DNA of 64,000 nucleotides, taken from positions 3,947,501 through 4,011,500 of the forward strand of contig CM043968.1 in assembly GCA_014529385.2 (NCBI GenBank), in the 5' to 3' direction. Source of the stretch: Adiantum capillus-veneris. Lineage: Eukaryota; Streptophyta; Polypodiopsida; Polypodiales; Pteridaceae. The notes under the pieces are model-generated. The model did no database searches and had not been told where the DNA came from. It saw nothing but the letters and a program-made list of their open reading frames with translations. Position numbers and translations under genes: made by a program. Below, piece after piece: positions 10,345-21,474 of this stretch (its first letter is position 1; each line of letters begins with the position of its first letter).

Positions 10345-10469
10345 AACAATCCACGCTGCACTGTTTGAAGAAAAAGTGACTATCTTGTCGATGGAACCAT
10401 ATAACCAGCCTGTACAACGTAGAGGGCGGTACTATTTCAATTACCTGTTAACTTTACACAGAGCACTGT

Positions 10470-10862
10470 GAAGAAAAGAGAACACAACTGCGTCCAGTGA
10501 CTAGAATGTCACTACGCACACAAGACCGACACCCTGTAGGCCCCAAAACCGGCACCCCTTTCGGTATTTCTTTATTTAATTAACAGTTGACGATCCGTAC
10601 ACTTAGGCCAAACACTCTCAAAGCTGTCCAAACCTGCCGAGGGCTGAAAACGCAGGTTTCTGACCTGATTTCGGCAGCACAAGAGTGCAAAAACTGTGAG
10701 TGCACGTGTGTGGAAGCGTGAGAGAGGAGAGAGAGAGAGACAATAGACACAAACGCAAGGTATGGTGAAGAGGGGGCGATCAGACGCCGCTGACTACCAG
10801 AGCAGAATACCCAATACAATCAGATGTGTGATCTCTGTGAGATGAGATGTCTGCACCGTAAT
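10470..10862 (-). repeat. Gypsy LTR fragments
   Basis: The part at 10515-10570 carries TGTAGGCCCCAAAACCGGCA and CCCTTTCGGTATTTCTTTAT, shared with LTR pieces at 38740, 41310 and 44030. The part at 10690-10850 matches the end of the 933-bp LTR at 12483 (GGGGGCGATCAG; AATACAATCAGATGTGTGAT). Two LTR types meet here. Confidence 0.6.
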
Positions 10863-11961
10863 CATTCTGTATGAAGAAGGGAAGCTAGATTGAGAAGTCT
10901 GTGCTGTGAAGTGAAGTGGCCAGACCAAGATGTTTGCGCCGTCTTGCCTGTATCTCCCGCCTTCAATCCTACGGTGTCAACCAAAACAGAATCCGCAACA
11001 ACAACGCCACCAAACCGCATCTCGGTGTGGCTCTCAATGTGAATGAGCTGGGAGTGGCCTATTGCCCAGGTCGGGGGATAAGTCTGTTGTAAGGCTACCG
11101 AGGGTGAGTGTAAGCGACTCTGAAGGTAGCAATCCAAATGATCAGGCGTGTAGAAGAGCAACTGTACTACCATCCCACAAGCTCCGGGTGACTCCACCGT
11201 CACTCCGGATGTAGTCGCGTAATGATGCTTGATCTCCGGCATCTCGCGGGTAAACTCTCCAAGAGAGTTCAAAGCATTGAAGTCCCACTCTAGTCTGTAG
11301 ATCCAAGCAATGAACCTGTCCAAGAAGAGATCCAAGATCCTCTCCCTAAGTCCATGTAGATGCTCCTGTGTAAGCAAGTGAACTCACGTGTCGAGGTCAA
11401 GTGGTAAGTGTCTGTCCACCCAAGATGGTGGTGTCTTCTCTGGGATTGTCGGAAGTCCATATTCCATGAGCATGGCCATATCTCGTATGAACTCCTTTGA
11501 TGAGTGCATAGGTGTGTCCATAGCAAACCACAAATCACCACCCCCTCTGGAGTGCGCAACCGCCGAACGATGGCTGGAATGAATGGATCTCCCAAGGATC
11601 ATACGCCTGTAGCTGATCAAGCCGATTTGAAACTACCGTATTCTGCAGCAGTCATTGAGAGACCGCACGGACCACCTTCAAGGGGTGTCTTGTCAGGAGG
11701 TAAATTCATCCTCTGTGAAAAAACTCCAACCAAGTGTCTGCTGTCCGCCCAAAAACGCAACTGCGAGGTGATGAAAACGCTGCTGTCCAGCGTGCTCATA
11801 CACTCCCGGCATGGTCCGGAGCGGTGCAGAGGGTGTAGGGAGGGTTTATCTCTGTGTGCAGAGCCATCAAAGGGCTGAAAATAGAGCAAAAACAGCAAGT
11901 GTGTATGGCTGAAATCTGTAGATCTGAAGAGGAACTTCGCCGGCAAGGCACCGTATGCCAA
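10862..11961 (-). pseudogene. Retroelement-internal reading frames of unknown function
   Basis: Frames 11961-11617, 11620-11384 and 11377-10862 connect by shifts. The text (MAYGALPAKFLFRSTDFSHT; RERILDLFLDRFIAWIYRLE) matches no domain I know. The first half is repeated at 16875-16264 on the same strand. It sits just inside the primer site of the LTR at 12483, where gag would be, so it may be a captured segment or an unusual gag. Confidence 0.4.
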
Positions 11962-12501
11962 GGCTGGTAGGTAGTGGCAAGATCCGGGGTCTAGAAGCTA
12001 AGCGCTGCCCTCCTGCTGCAAAAACGCATGTCAATTTGCAGCCCACTTTTGCTGCACTTTTTGGCACCAAAAACCTTTTGTTTGTTGAAAAAACGAGGCT
12101 TGATAGGTACCCTAGGTGCCCAGCAACTTGTGGAAGGTGTCAACGACACTAAATGACCAATAAAACCTCCGAAAATGGGCTGAAAACCCAAAAACGCAGA
12201 TCTGGCTTAAAATGCAGATGGAGCAGAGGAGGTTTCCGGCGATGAAATGTTCCCATAAGTGAAGCGCTAACAGCCTGACGCAAAAACGTTAACCTGATAT
12301 GCAAAGACACGGGTGGAGGGGTATCCTCCGCGACAAAAAACACAAATCTCATCATGCGCCTAAATGTTTGCAAAACGTTGGTAGAATTTGCATGAAAACG
12401 CTGGTTATGCTGATCTTGGGAGGAGAACCTTATGCGGAGATGCGCTGTCCTAGACCATGGAAAGCCTAAGCGGCTGATACCATGTGAGAGTGCGCGTGTG
12501 C

Positions 12502-12558
<57 letters not shown>

Positions 12559-13415
12559 GAAGAGGGGGCGATCAGCCCCCCATTGACTACTAGAGCAGAA
12601 GACCCAATACAATCAGATGTGTGATCTCTGTGAGATGAGATGTGGAAGTGGGTACCCCCTTGGCCCTATAAATAGGTGCCCAAGGGGAGGTAGGGCAAGG
12701 CCTGATAAAGATCCCCAACGGCCCAATAGAAAAATGATATATGGAAATATATGAGGGTGCCCGAACAAAACTCGGGCGCCCGGACGAGGTACAACCTAGA
12801 CTATGGGTGGCGAGCCCGGAGACATACTAGCCGTACAAGGATGCCCTAGACCTCTGAAGCAGCAGTGGTGTAAGTCTAAAAAAACCCCTATAGGTCAAAA
12901 ACACCTGTCTAGGACAGATTTCCTCTTGATTTAGGAGCTTTCTGGTCAGCTGTCACAGAAATTCAGCGTGCTGTAATTCTCTGTTTTTCTACTGTCGGAT
13001 GCCCAAAACCTTGTACACGCATCCCAAGGCTCTCATGCAGCTCCCCTGGTGTTCCCTTGCAGTTTAAGTGCAAAACCCTCAACCTGCAGAAAAACACAGC
13101 AGGCTGTAATTCTCTGTTTCGGATCGTTTTTAGCAGAGCGAACACACCCGTGCGCGTCCCAAGGGCTCCCACACGCAATGGGACAGAAAACTCTCCAAAC
13201 TCGCAATCTTCCGTGATGGAACTGTGCGTACCTGTGGGGGATTAGCAGTTAGCTAATCCCATTCCTGTTTAGAAGGTTCTTGCCTTGGCAAACGCGCATA
13301 AACCTTCAGAATTGTACATATTCATCTGAGTAGCCCAACTAGTGGGGCATTACCATATTTGCCAAAGGGGAGAGAGAGAGATGCACGAGAGCAAATCATC
13401 GCGCTTCATGAGACA
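11366..13415 (-). repeat. 2-kb direct repeat, copy 1 (Gypsy-type LTR plus internal start)
   Basis: About 95% identical by eye to 16273-18337, from GCTCCTGTGTAAGCAAGTGA to CGCGCTTCATGAGACA. On the minus strand it comprises an LTR (13415-12483), a primer site and about 1.1 kb of internal sequence. Confidence 0.8.
12483..13415 (-). mobile_element. LTR, 933 bp, minus strand, copy 1
   Basis: Starts TGTCTCATG at 13415 and ends CTCTCACA at 12483, followed by TGGTATCAG as primer site (12474-12482). A GA run on the plus strand (12504-12556) is CT in the element sense. A TATA-like CTATTTATAG lies at 12667-12676, inside a possible hairpin with arms 12656-12663 and 12680-12687. Confidence 0.65.
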
Positions 13416-13935
13416 GAGGAAGAGGAAGAGGTGCTTGTCCATCATGAAGTAGCGACCCAAGTGAAAAAGCTCCTCTCTCCTTCCTCAAGGGAATATTCTA
13501 ACCATAAGCACTATCCTCGCTCTGTACGTAATCAACCCCATCTCCCTCATCCCAAGCCTAATCAATCTCACTCTTTGGCCAAGATTCCCCATAAAGAAGC
13601 GTGTGCCAACCCTTCAAGAAACCCAAATCCTCTTCCTTGTTGCCTTCCCCATCACCCTCCTCTCCCTCTTTTGCTTTCCCCCATGATAATAACCGTAGAT
13701 ACCCGTTTCCCTCCCCACCCCCTTCTAAATTTACACCCTCCTTGATAAAATCCCCAAAATATCCTCTTGACACCGGTCCCCCTCCTCTTACTAGTAACTA
13801 CCACTCCCCAGCCACCCCCAAAACCATTTCACCCAAAATTTATTATTTCTAATAAACCCAAATTTTCAAAAAACTTGCAAAAAACTTGCAATGGAGGAGA
13901 AAGTATACCTTGAGTATCCTACCTCTTGAGTCCAC

Positions 13936-15730
13936 TTGCTCTTCTCCAAAGCTCCTCTCTTCCCACATCTTTGGACCCCTCCTCCCCATGCCTCCCTCCT
14001 CCTTCCCTCCCCTCCCTTTAAAGGCAAAAAACGTTACAAATATTGGCTCCCTCTTACCAATCCTCATTTCTTTAAGATCCTTACTCTAGGCAAGCAAACC
14101 GCCTATGCTCTCGAGCACAAGATAACCAATCTCTCTTTTCACAACCTCTCTATCCCGCTCCCTCTCTCCATCGGAAAAGAAACTTTTGGGTCTAGGGCTT
14201 AACTACATCCCTCCTTCTCCCCCACCCTCGCCTTCATCCATCCTCGGGGCCTACATGTGCCTAGAAAGGAGCTTGCAACTTAAGATCTTCTTCAAAAATT
14301 CTCTTTTTACTCCCTCACCCTTCTCTCTTCCTAACCCTTCTTGGAATCCCCCTACACCCTCCTTGGCTCTTAGCCAAACTTTTGACCATCTCTTACCTCT
14401 CTTAATTCCTCTTCTTTCCCACTATTCCCCTTTTTCTTTTAAATCCTTCTTTATCAACTCCCTTTCCTCTCTTAAGGATGATCATAGCATCGTCATTAAA
14501 CCAGCAGACAAGAACCTTGGACCCGTCATTCTCTCCAAATCTTAGTACCTTAAGGAAGCTTATCGGCATCTCTCAGACCCTTGCACTTACATGCAAGTCG
14601 TGGCACCTCCTCTTTTGTTTGTTCAATCTCTCCTTCTAGCCATTCTCTCAAAATTTCCCTTTCTTTCTATCGATGAAAGGAACTTTATCGTTTCCTCTAG
14701 TCACACTATACTCAAACCGTGCCCTTTCTTTTTGCTACCTAAAATTCATAAACCTACCCTTGTTGGACGTCCCATGTGTTCCTACAAAGGGTACCTCTTG
14801 GAGAATGCCTCTAAGTGGCTTCATATACAACTCTACCCTATTCTTCTATCCAAAACACAGCATCTTGAGGATTCTCATTCGCTTATCACAGATTTGGCTT
14901 CCCACCCCCTCCCTCCCAACATTATTCTCTTTACCTTTGATGTCGAAACACTCTACCCGAGCATCCCAATCACCGATGGCCTAGAAGCTCTCAAATGCTC
15001 AATCCCAGGCATTTTCTCTACACCCAAAGTCCATTTCATTCTCTCCCTTGCCTCACTTATTCTAAATCATCACTACCTCACCTTCAACGGTAAATTTTGG
15101 CACCAGGTAAAAGGAACCGCTATGGGTTCCAATTTTGCAGTTGTTTACGCTTGTCTTTTTCTTTGCTTCTTAGAAGATAACCTTAACTTTCTTTCCTCTC
15201 CTTCACTCCTTTACTTTAAAAGGTTTATTGATGATGCGTTTGGTATTTGGGACAGTCCTCTTTCTAGTTTAAGTAGGCTTCTTGAGCAATATGGGCACCC
15301 TATTAAAGAACACATTAGAATCTCCCATTCTATTTCCACTTTTGAAGCCTTTATTCTAGATGTACATTTTTTTAAGGGCCCATCATTTGCTACACATGGT
15401 GTACTTGATACAAACTGCCATCAAAAAAGTCTCAATTCCTATAACTACATTTCATGGCAATCTTGGCACCCCACGCATCAAAAAGTTGCTTTCATCCTTT
15501 CTGAGCTTAAAAGATACATCATTAGAGAGAGTTCGCTTTCAGGGTTCATCTCTATTTGCAACTTGTTCTTCGCTAGGCTAAGGGTGAAAGGATATCCCTC
15601 CCCTCTCTTAAAGGCTTGCTTTCTATACATCTCCTACGATTATAGATCCTTGCTTCTTAAAAGAAACTTTAAAACAAAATCCCCCCCTACCCTTGTCAAA
15701 ATTCCCTTTCCCCCCACACCCGCCGGCTAA
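13936..15730 (+). pseudogene. Penelope-like reverse transcriptase (one frameshift, one stop)
   Basis: N-terminal part in frame 1 (YKYWLPLTNPHFFKILTLGK; ITNLSFHNLSIPL) shifts near 14187 into frame 2 (GLGLNYIPPSP). It then reads IVIKPADKNLGPVILSKS, the family's conserved DKN box, and has a TAG at 14543. From 14591 a 379-residue frame carries the RT motifs: LLPKIHKP (48-55), GRPMCSY, TFDVETLYPSIP (115-126), GTAMGSN (175-181), RFIDD (211-215) and FILDVHFF (254-261). All catalytic Asp are present. The lack of GIY-YIG agrees with endonuclease-deficient Penelope-like elements known from several eukaryotes, which are associated with telomeres in some hosts. Only two lesions are evident over about 1.8 kb, so the copy is fairly young. 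Confidence 0.85.
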
Positions 15731-16260
15731 ACTTAGCCCGCTCCATTAATAAAAACCTTGTCAAGTGGTTATCCAATAATTCTGAACTCTCACATCTTTC
15801 CAAACATGTTATTTGTTGGCTAAACTTACCTAACCTTGGCAAACTCCTTTCCATGAGAAACCTCCACCCTTTTTTGCAGTACCCTTTGGACCATGGCAAT
15901 CAAGCTTCCTCATCGACTTCAATCGCTTGAGATGTTACCACCTTTCCAAGAACACTCCTTAGAATTTTTACTTTATTGTAGTCCTAGATGCTCTCCTTGA
16001 GTTGGACTAGTCCCATCTTTTCTCTCTTTAATTTCCCTTCACCCTTGTTTTCCCTCCACCTTTATGGAAGGGTACATTCTTGTTTATATCAAATTCCTCT
16101 CTTTAAGTTACCACCTACCCACATACATTGTAAAGAATTCTCCCTCCCAAAAGAGTCTCTATCTCTCTTAAATTTTGTACCCTGTTTGGGGAATGGAGAC
16201 TCACACACGCCTGTATTTTTACCTTTTTTTTGTTTGGCAAGACACGCTCGCTAAGTTATA
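15731..16260 (+). mobile_element. Tail of the Penelope-like element
   Basis: Frames 15721-15930 (LARSINKNLVKWLSNNSELS) and 15988-16254 may be degraded C-terminal coding sequence. They show no motif I can name. The CT-rich strand bias continues to about 16240. Confidence 0.4.
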
Positions 16261-16272
16261 TTTTTAAACAAA

Positions 16273-18337
16273 AATGCTCCTGTGTAAGCAAGTGAACTGA
16301 CGTGTCGAGGTCAAGTGGTAAGTGTCTGTCCATCCAAGATGGTGGTGTCTTCTCTGGGATTGTCGGAATTCCATATTCCATGAGCATGGCCATATCTCTG
16401 TGAACTCCTTTGATGAGTGCATAGGTGTGTCCATAGCAAACCACAAGTCACCACCCCCTTTGGAGTGCGCAACCACCGAACAATGGCTGGAATGAATAAA
16501 TCTCCCAAGGATCGTATGCCCGTAGATGATCAAGCCGATATTGAAACTACCGTATTCTGCAACAGTCATTGAGAGACCGCACGGACCACCTCCAGGGGGT
16601 GTCTTGTCAGGAGGTAACTTCATCCTCTGTGAAAAAACTCCAACCAAGCGTCTGCTGTTTGTCCAAAAACGCAACTGCGAGGTGATGAAAACGCCGCTGT
16701 CCAGCGTGTTCATACACTCCCGGCATGGTCCGGAGCGGTGCAGAGGGTGTAGAGAGGGTTTATCTCTGTGTGCACAGCCGTCGGAGGGCCGAAAACAGAG
16801 CAAAAACAGCAAGTCTGTATGGCTGAAATCTGTAGATCTGAAGAGGAACTTCGCCGGCAAGGCACCGTATGCCAAGGCTGGTAGGTAGTGGCAAGATCCG
16901 GGGTCTAGAAGCTAAGCGCTGCCCTCCTTCTGCAAAAACGTAGGTCAATTTGCAGCCCACTTTTGCTGCACTTTTTGGCACAGAAAACCTTCTGTTTGCT
17001 TAAAAAACGAGGCTTGATGGCTACCCTAGGTGCCTAGCAACTTGTGGAAGGTGTCAATGATACTAAATGACCAATAAAACCAGCGAAAGTGGGCTGAAAA
17101 CCCAAAACGCAGATCTGGCTTAAAACACAGATGGAGCAGAGGAGGTTTCGGCGATGAAATGTTCCCAGAAGTGAAGCGCTAACAGCCTGACGCAAAAACG
17201 TTAACCTGATATGCAAAGACACGGGTGGAGGGGTATCCTCTGCGACAAAAAACACAGATCTCATCGTGCGCCTAAATGTTTGCAAAACGTTGGTAGAATT
17301 TGCATGAAAACGCTAGTTATGCTGATCTTGGGAGGAGAACCTTATGCGGAGATGCGCTGTCCCAGGCCATGGAAAGCCTAAGCGGCTGATACCATGTGAG
17401 TTCCCGTGTGCGGAAGCGTGAGAGAGAGAGAGAGAGAGAGAGAGAGGTGAAGAGGGGGCGATCAGTCCCCCCATTGACTACCAGAGCAGAAGACCCAATA
17501 CAATCAGACGTGTGATCTCTGTGAGATGAGATGTGGAACTGGGTACCCCCTTGGCCCTATAAATAGGTGCCCAAGGGGAGGTAGGGCAAGGCCTGATAAA
17601 GATCCCCACGACCCAACAGAAAAATGATATATGGAAATATATGAGGGCGCCCGAACAAAACTCGAGCGCCCGGACGAGGTACAACCTAGACTATGGGTGG
17701 CCAGCCGAGAGACATACTAGCCGTACAAGTATGCCCTAGACCTCTGAAGCAGCAGTGGTGTAAGTCTAAAAAAACCCCTTTAGGTCAAAAACACCTGTCT
17801 AGGACAGATTCCCTCTTGATTTAGGAGCTTTCTGGTCAGCTGTCACAGAAATTCAGCGTGCTGTAATTCTCTGTTTTTCTGCTGTCGGATGCCCAAAACC
17901 TTGTACACTCATCGCAAGGCTCGCACACAGCTCCCCTGGTGTTCCCTTGCAGTTTAAGTGCAAAACCCTCAACCTGCAGAAAAACACAGCAGGCTGTAAT
18001 TCTCTGTTTCGAGATCGTTTTTAGCAGAGCGAACACGCCTGCACGTGTTCCAAGGGCTCCCATACGCAATGGGACAGTTCCCTTGTGAATTGGATGAGTT
18101 TTCACGCGAGAAAACTCTCCAAACTCGCAATCTTTCGTGATGGAACTGTGCGTATCTGTGGGGGATTAGCAGTTAGCTAATCCGATTCCTGTTTTGAAGG
18201 TTCTTGCCTTGGCAAACGCGCATAAACCCTCAGAACTGTACATATTCATATGAGTAGCCCAACTATTGGGGCATTACCATATTTGCCAAAGGAGAGAGAG
18301 AGATGCACGAGAGAAAATCATCGCGCTTCATGAGACA
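16273..18337 (-). repeat. 2-kb direct repeat, copy 2
   Basis: Matches 11366-13415. Internal part 17394-16273 with a 203-residue open frame (16875-16264, function unknown), then LTR 18337-17395. The internal sequence stops abruptly at the Penelope boundary, whereas copy 1 continues for another 500 bp. Confidence 0.8.
17395..18337 (-). mobile_element. LTR, 943 bp, minus strand, copy 2
   Basis: Same ends as copy 1 (TGTCTCATG..CTCACA), primer site TGGTATCAG at 17386-17394 and a shorter GA run (17420-17446). The same TATA-in-hairpin arrangement lies at 17547-17578. Confidence 0.65.
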
Positions 18338-19198
18338 GAGGAGAAGGCAAGCTTTCTATTAAAGCTGTCAACCTACACCCACTACTCACACACACATTGT
18401 AGGTCATTAAACGAACAAAACTCACACACACATTGTAGGTCAGTAAATGAACAAAAATCAGCCCCCGTTCAAAATGGGCACCCCTCTTGCTGAGGTGTCC
18501 TGCAAGTGGTTCTCCTTTTGCCAAGTGTCCAGTTTTCCCCTTTGAGTTAATTCCCTAGTTCCCACTCACTTATAAAGTTGTAATTGACTTTCCGAGTGGC
18601 TTAGATTTCATTTGGTGCACACAAGCTTCCATACTCATCAAAATTCATTGCTAACTGGATCGATCAGTCCCAGACTGACCGACCTAGACTCCCGATGTGA
18701 GAAACCCGTTTGGCTGCAGCCGTTTCACACTGGCCATGCAATGTCCACTTGCACCTTTTCAAGGGTTCCGGGAAAAACAAGTGAAAAGAAAATAAATAAA
18801 AATATGTTGTACATATTTAAAGAAGGCAACAAGAAAAATACACCTCCTGGTGACACAGGGAACCAATCTGACGTATCTAAAACACTATCGATGAGTGCAC
18901 CAATCCATTGTTGTTGGCCGGATTATGGACAGGATGTGTTCCAAAGTTCATTATCGTGGAGTAGTTTGGATGTGATGTGTTCACGGTTCACGAATGGGGA
19001 TTCTTGGAGGTAGTGTGGTCTACAATTCAATTTTCTATAAGGCAACCGATGCTCAAGACTGCATTCTTCTAAGGTACAATGTTGAGGGTAGCAAATCTGA
19101 GGCGTATCGAGTGGAAGGTGCCTCTACTGGGGTGTTCATGGTAGCTTCTTTATCGACGCGGTCTCACCCTTTATGTCCACTAAAAGCTGTAGAGAGGG
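18338..19198. repeat. Retroelement debris
   Basis: 18360-18450 has two copies of CTCACACACACATTGTAGGTC. The part at 18650-18790 resembles 40060-40220 in the receptor intron (CACTGGCCATGCAATGTCCA versus CATTGGCCATACAATGTCCG), so it is a shared retroelement 3' region. Open frames here have no recognised domain. Confidence 0.5.
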
Positions 19199-19417
19199 TG
19201 TTAGATTTATGGCATCTCAAGTGAACTGCACAATGTGATCCCATTATTTATTTTGGCTTTTAGGTATTTATTTTACTTATTTGTCAAATTCCAAGTAGGG
19301 CAATTTACTTAGAGGGGTATGTATGCAATCCATTGCCCCCATTGTATAGTGTATCAATTATTCATTGCCAAGGTAAGGTTGATTGGTTCAAGAGACTCTC
19401 TCTCTCTCTCTCTCTCT
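19199..19417 (+). mobile_element. Copia LTR (family B), 5' part
   Basis: TGTTAGATTTATGGCATCTC, then text matching 4405-4600, up to a short CT run at about 19395-19417 where similarity ends. Confidence 0.7.
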
Positions 19418-19472
19418 ATCTCTGTAGCTCCACTGCTTATTCAGAGAGGGTTTTGGTCCTCTATCTAGGGTC

Positions 19473-20045
19473 ATGAGTTATGAGGATCAGAGATGTCTTG
19501 GACTATATCTACTTGAGTTACACAGGTATAGAGACACTTTACTGGGGAGAGCTAGAGAGAGGCAGTCCCAAAGACACATTACAGATTTCTTTTCACTAGA
19601 TATGGGACAGCCAGAGGAGCAGCCACCACTGCAGAGCTCGTCCCACACTCATTCGACCACTACTGGCACTCTCATCGACCGAGCATTGGAGCTACAGAGA
19701 TACAGACGACCGCGACTGAGGAGAGGAGCTACACAGCATCAACGGAGACTACAACAGAAGATTCGAGCCATACTCTCTCGACATTCAAAGTGCAGATGAG
19801 GATGGATCCTCACCATTTCTTCCATCTTTGTTTCACACACTGTTACATCCAGTTTACCGGGTACCTATTGTATCAGCTGCTACACCCACGTAGTTTTAGA
19901 TTGTAGTAGTAGTAGTAGTATTTTGTTCCACTTCTAGTTCTTTTCTAGTTCTTTTGTACCCAGACATGGTATTAGATTCACTATTTTGTAACTGATTGGT
20001 CTCATAGGTCATTTTGGCCTTTTGAAGACGTTAATATAACATTTC

Positions 20046-20108
<63 letters not shown>

Positions 20109-20575
20109 CACTTTGGCTTGACATGCACTACGCTGCGTCAGACTACTAACCCTGGAGGAGATTGATGAGATCGGTCAGTGACCGATGATGGATCTCCTGT
20201 GATTTAGCTCTTCTGAGGATTGTACACCGTGCTCATCTTGTACCAACGTTTGTGTCAGCTCTCTCATTGTGTGTATTAGCCCTCATTCACTACTTTCACC
20301 CCCCTACTCATATCCTACACAATTCCAGCTAGCTGCTTAGTTCACATCTAGCAGTTTAGGATTCTACGGTACCCCTTTTTTCAGTACCTTTTTTATTTTT
20401 GATGCTCAGACATTTTATCAGATTCACTGCGTTGTAACTTTTTGGTCTCATAGGTCATTTTGGCCTTTTGAAGACGTTAATATAACATTTCATTTCATTT
20501 CTCTCCTCTCTCTCTCTCTCTCTCTCTAGTGCTTACTCTCCTTGGTCTCTACGCTTCCGCATCGTTGACTTTGAC
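19473..20575 (+). repeat. Unit C repeats, copies 2 and 3, ending in a family B LTR end
   Basis: 19473-19799 is an open frame rich in Arg and Gln (ELQRYRRPRLRRGATQHQRR) whose DNA is related to 1-170. CT runs lie at 20049-20104 and 20505-20527, each preceded by the TTGGCCTTTTGAAGACG phrase. The last is followed by the LTR end GTGCTTACTCTCC..TTTGACA (20528-20573) without a primer site. Confidence 0.55.
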
Positions 20576-21474
20576 AGATTTTGGGGAGTGGGAGAAGAGT
20601 GTTTGTAATGGAAAGCTAACTTGTGAATATAGTGAAGAGTCTTTATCCCCTAGATTAAGAGGATGAGAGTTAGATCCCCCAATCTTATTTCTTATGGTCT
20701 CTTTGAGTCAGCATATGTATTTCTCTTATAATTCAACATGGAGGAACTTGGAGCTTGACCTTGATATAATGACTTTGATACAAATGTTGGAATCTGATGG
20801 AGGAACTTACTTAGTATTCAAATCATCTGAGAGGGGTGGAATGGCGTTCGACCAGTCCAAAGGCTCGAAATGACCATTCCTTATTGCTATTATTGACTAC
20901 AAGCTATACTTGCACAACTTCGTTCAATATAACTTCTGACAATTTTCCAAACTTTAGTTCTTGGACACAAAAGACATAGTAGCCTGCATGTTAGACATAG
21001 TTCAGTCTCTCCCTCCGGCCTCCATTATGCCATTTTTGTGCACTAGAATGTTGAAGAGCTTGTCTAGTTAGAGGCTTACCGTTCAGATTTGGTTCGGAGA
21101 ATAGGTTTTCCATATTGATGGCGGTTTCCCATCCTAGAGGCTTGGTTCATGATATAGAAAACCAGAGCTTACATTTTTGTGTTGAATGTTTTTTTGTCTG
21201 GTGGTGGTGTGTATGCTCTAGCCCCTAATAACTACCATCTTGTTGTATCAATGCTTTGTATATAATGCTTTATCTAGTGCTAGGGTTCAGTATGGCCGAG
21301 TCTGCCTTGTTGTTTTAATGGCTATTTGTATGTCTGTGTGGGAGCATATGCTAGTGCCTCAGTTTTTGGGGCACTTATGATGTTAGTGGGGATGCCTTAG
21401 TATTTAGTCAATACCGTGGAGCTGATGGTCTTTGTGTCCTGTGGATTTATTTTGCATGGTTTTGTCTTGTGTAG
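20576..21474. other. Non-coding stretch left of the membrane-anchor exon
   Basis: No exon, LTR or transposase similarity was seen. It is probably the end of the intron preceding 21475; its right part is duplicated at about 23040-23220. Confidence 0.4.

Larger units (their letters stand above)
13420..16260 (+). mobile_element. Penelope-like element, endonuclease domain not found
   Basis: The whole stretch between the two 2-kb repeats is markedly pyrimidine-rich on the plus strand and encodes one Penelope-like polyprotein (13936-15730). No GIY-YIG motif (YIG, cysteines) was found in any frame before or after the RT. The ends are not defined by repeats of the element itself. Confidence 0.65.

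Noticed and set aside
13359-13745. 128-residue frame at the left end of the Penelope-like region
   Set aside because: It crosses the boundary of the direct repeat and is Pro/His-rich because of the C-rich strand; no conserved motif.
15731-16260. GIY-YIG endonuclease after the Penelope-like RT
   Set aside because: Looked for in all three plus frames; no GIY, YIG or Cys pattern found.
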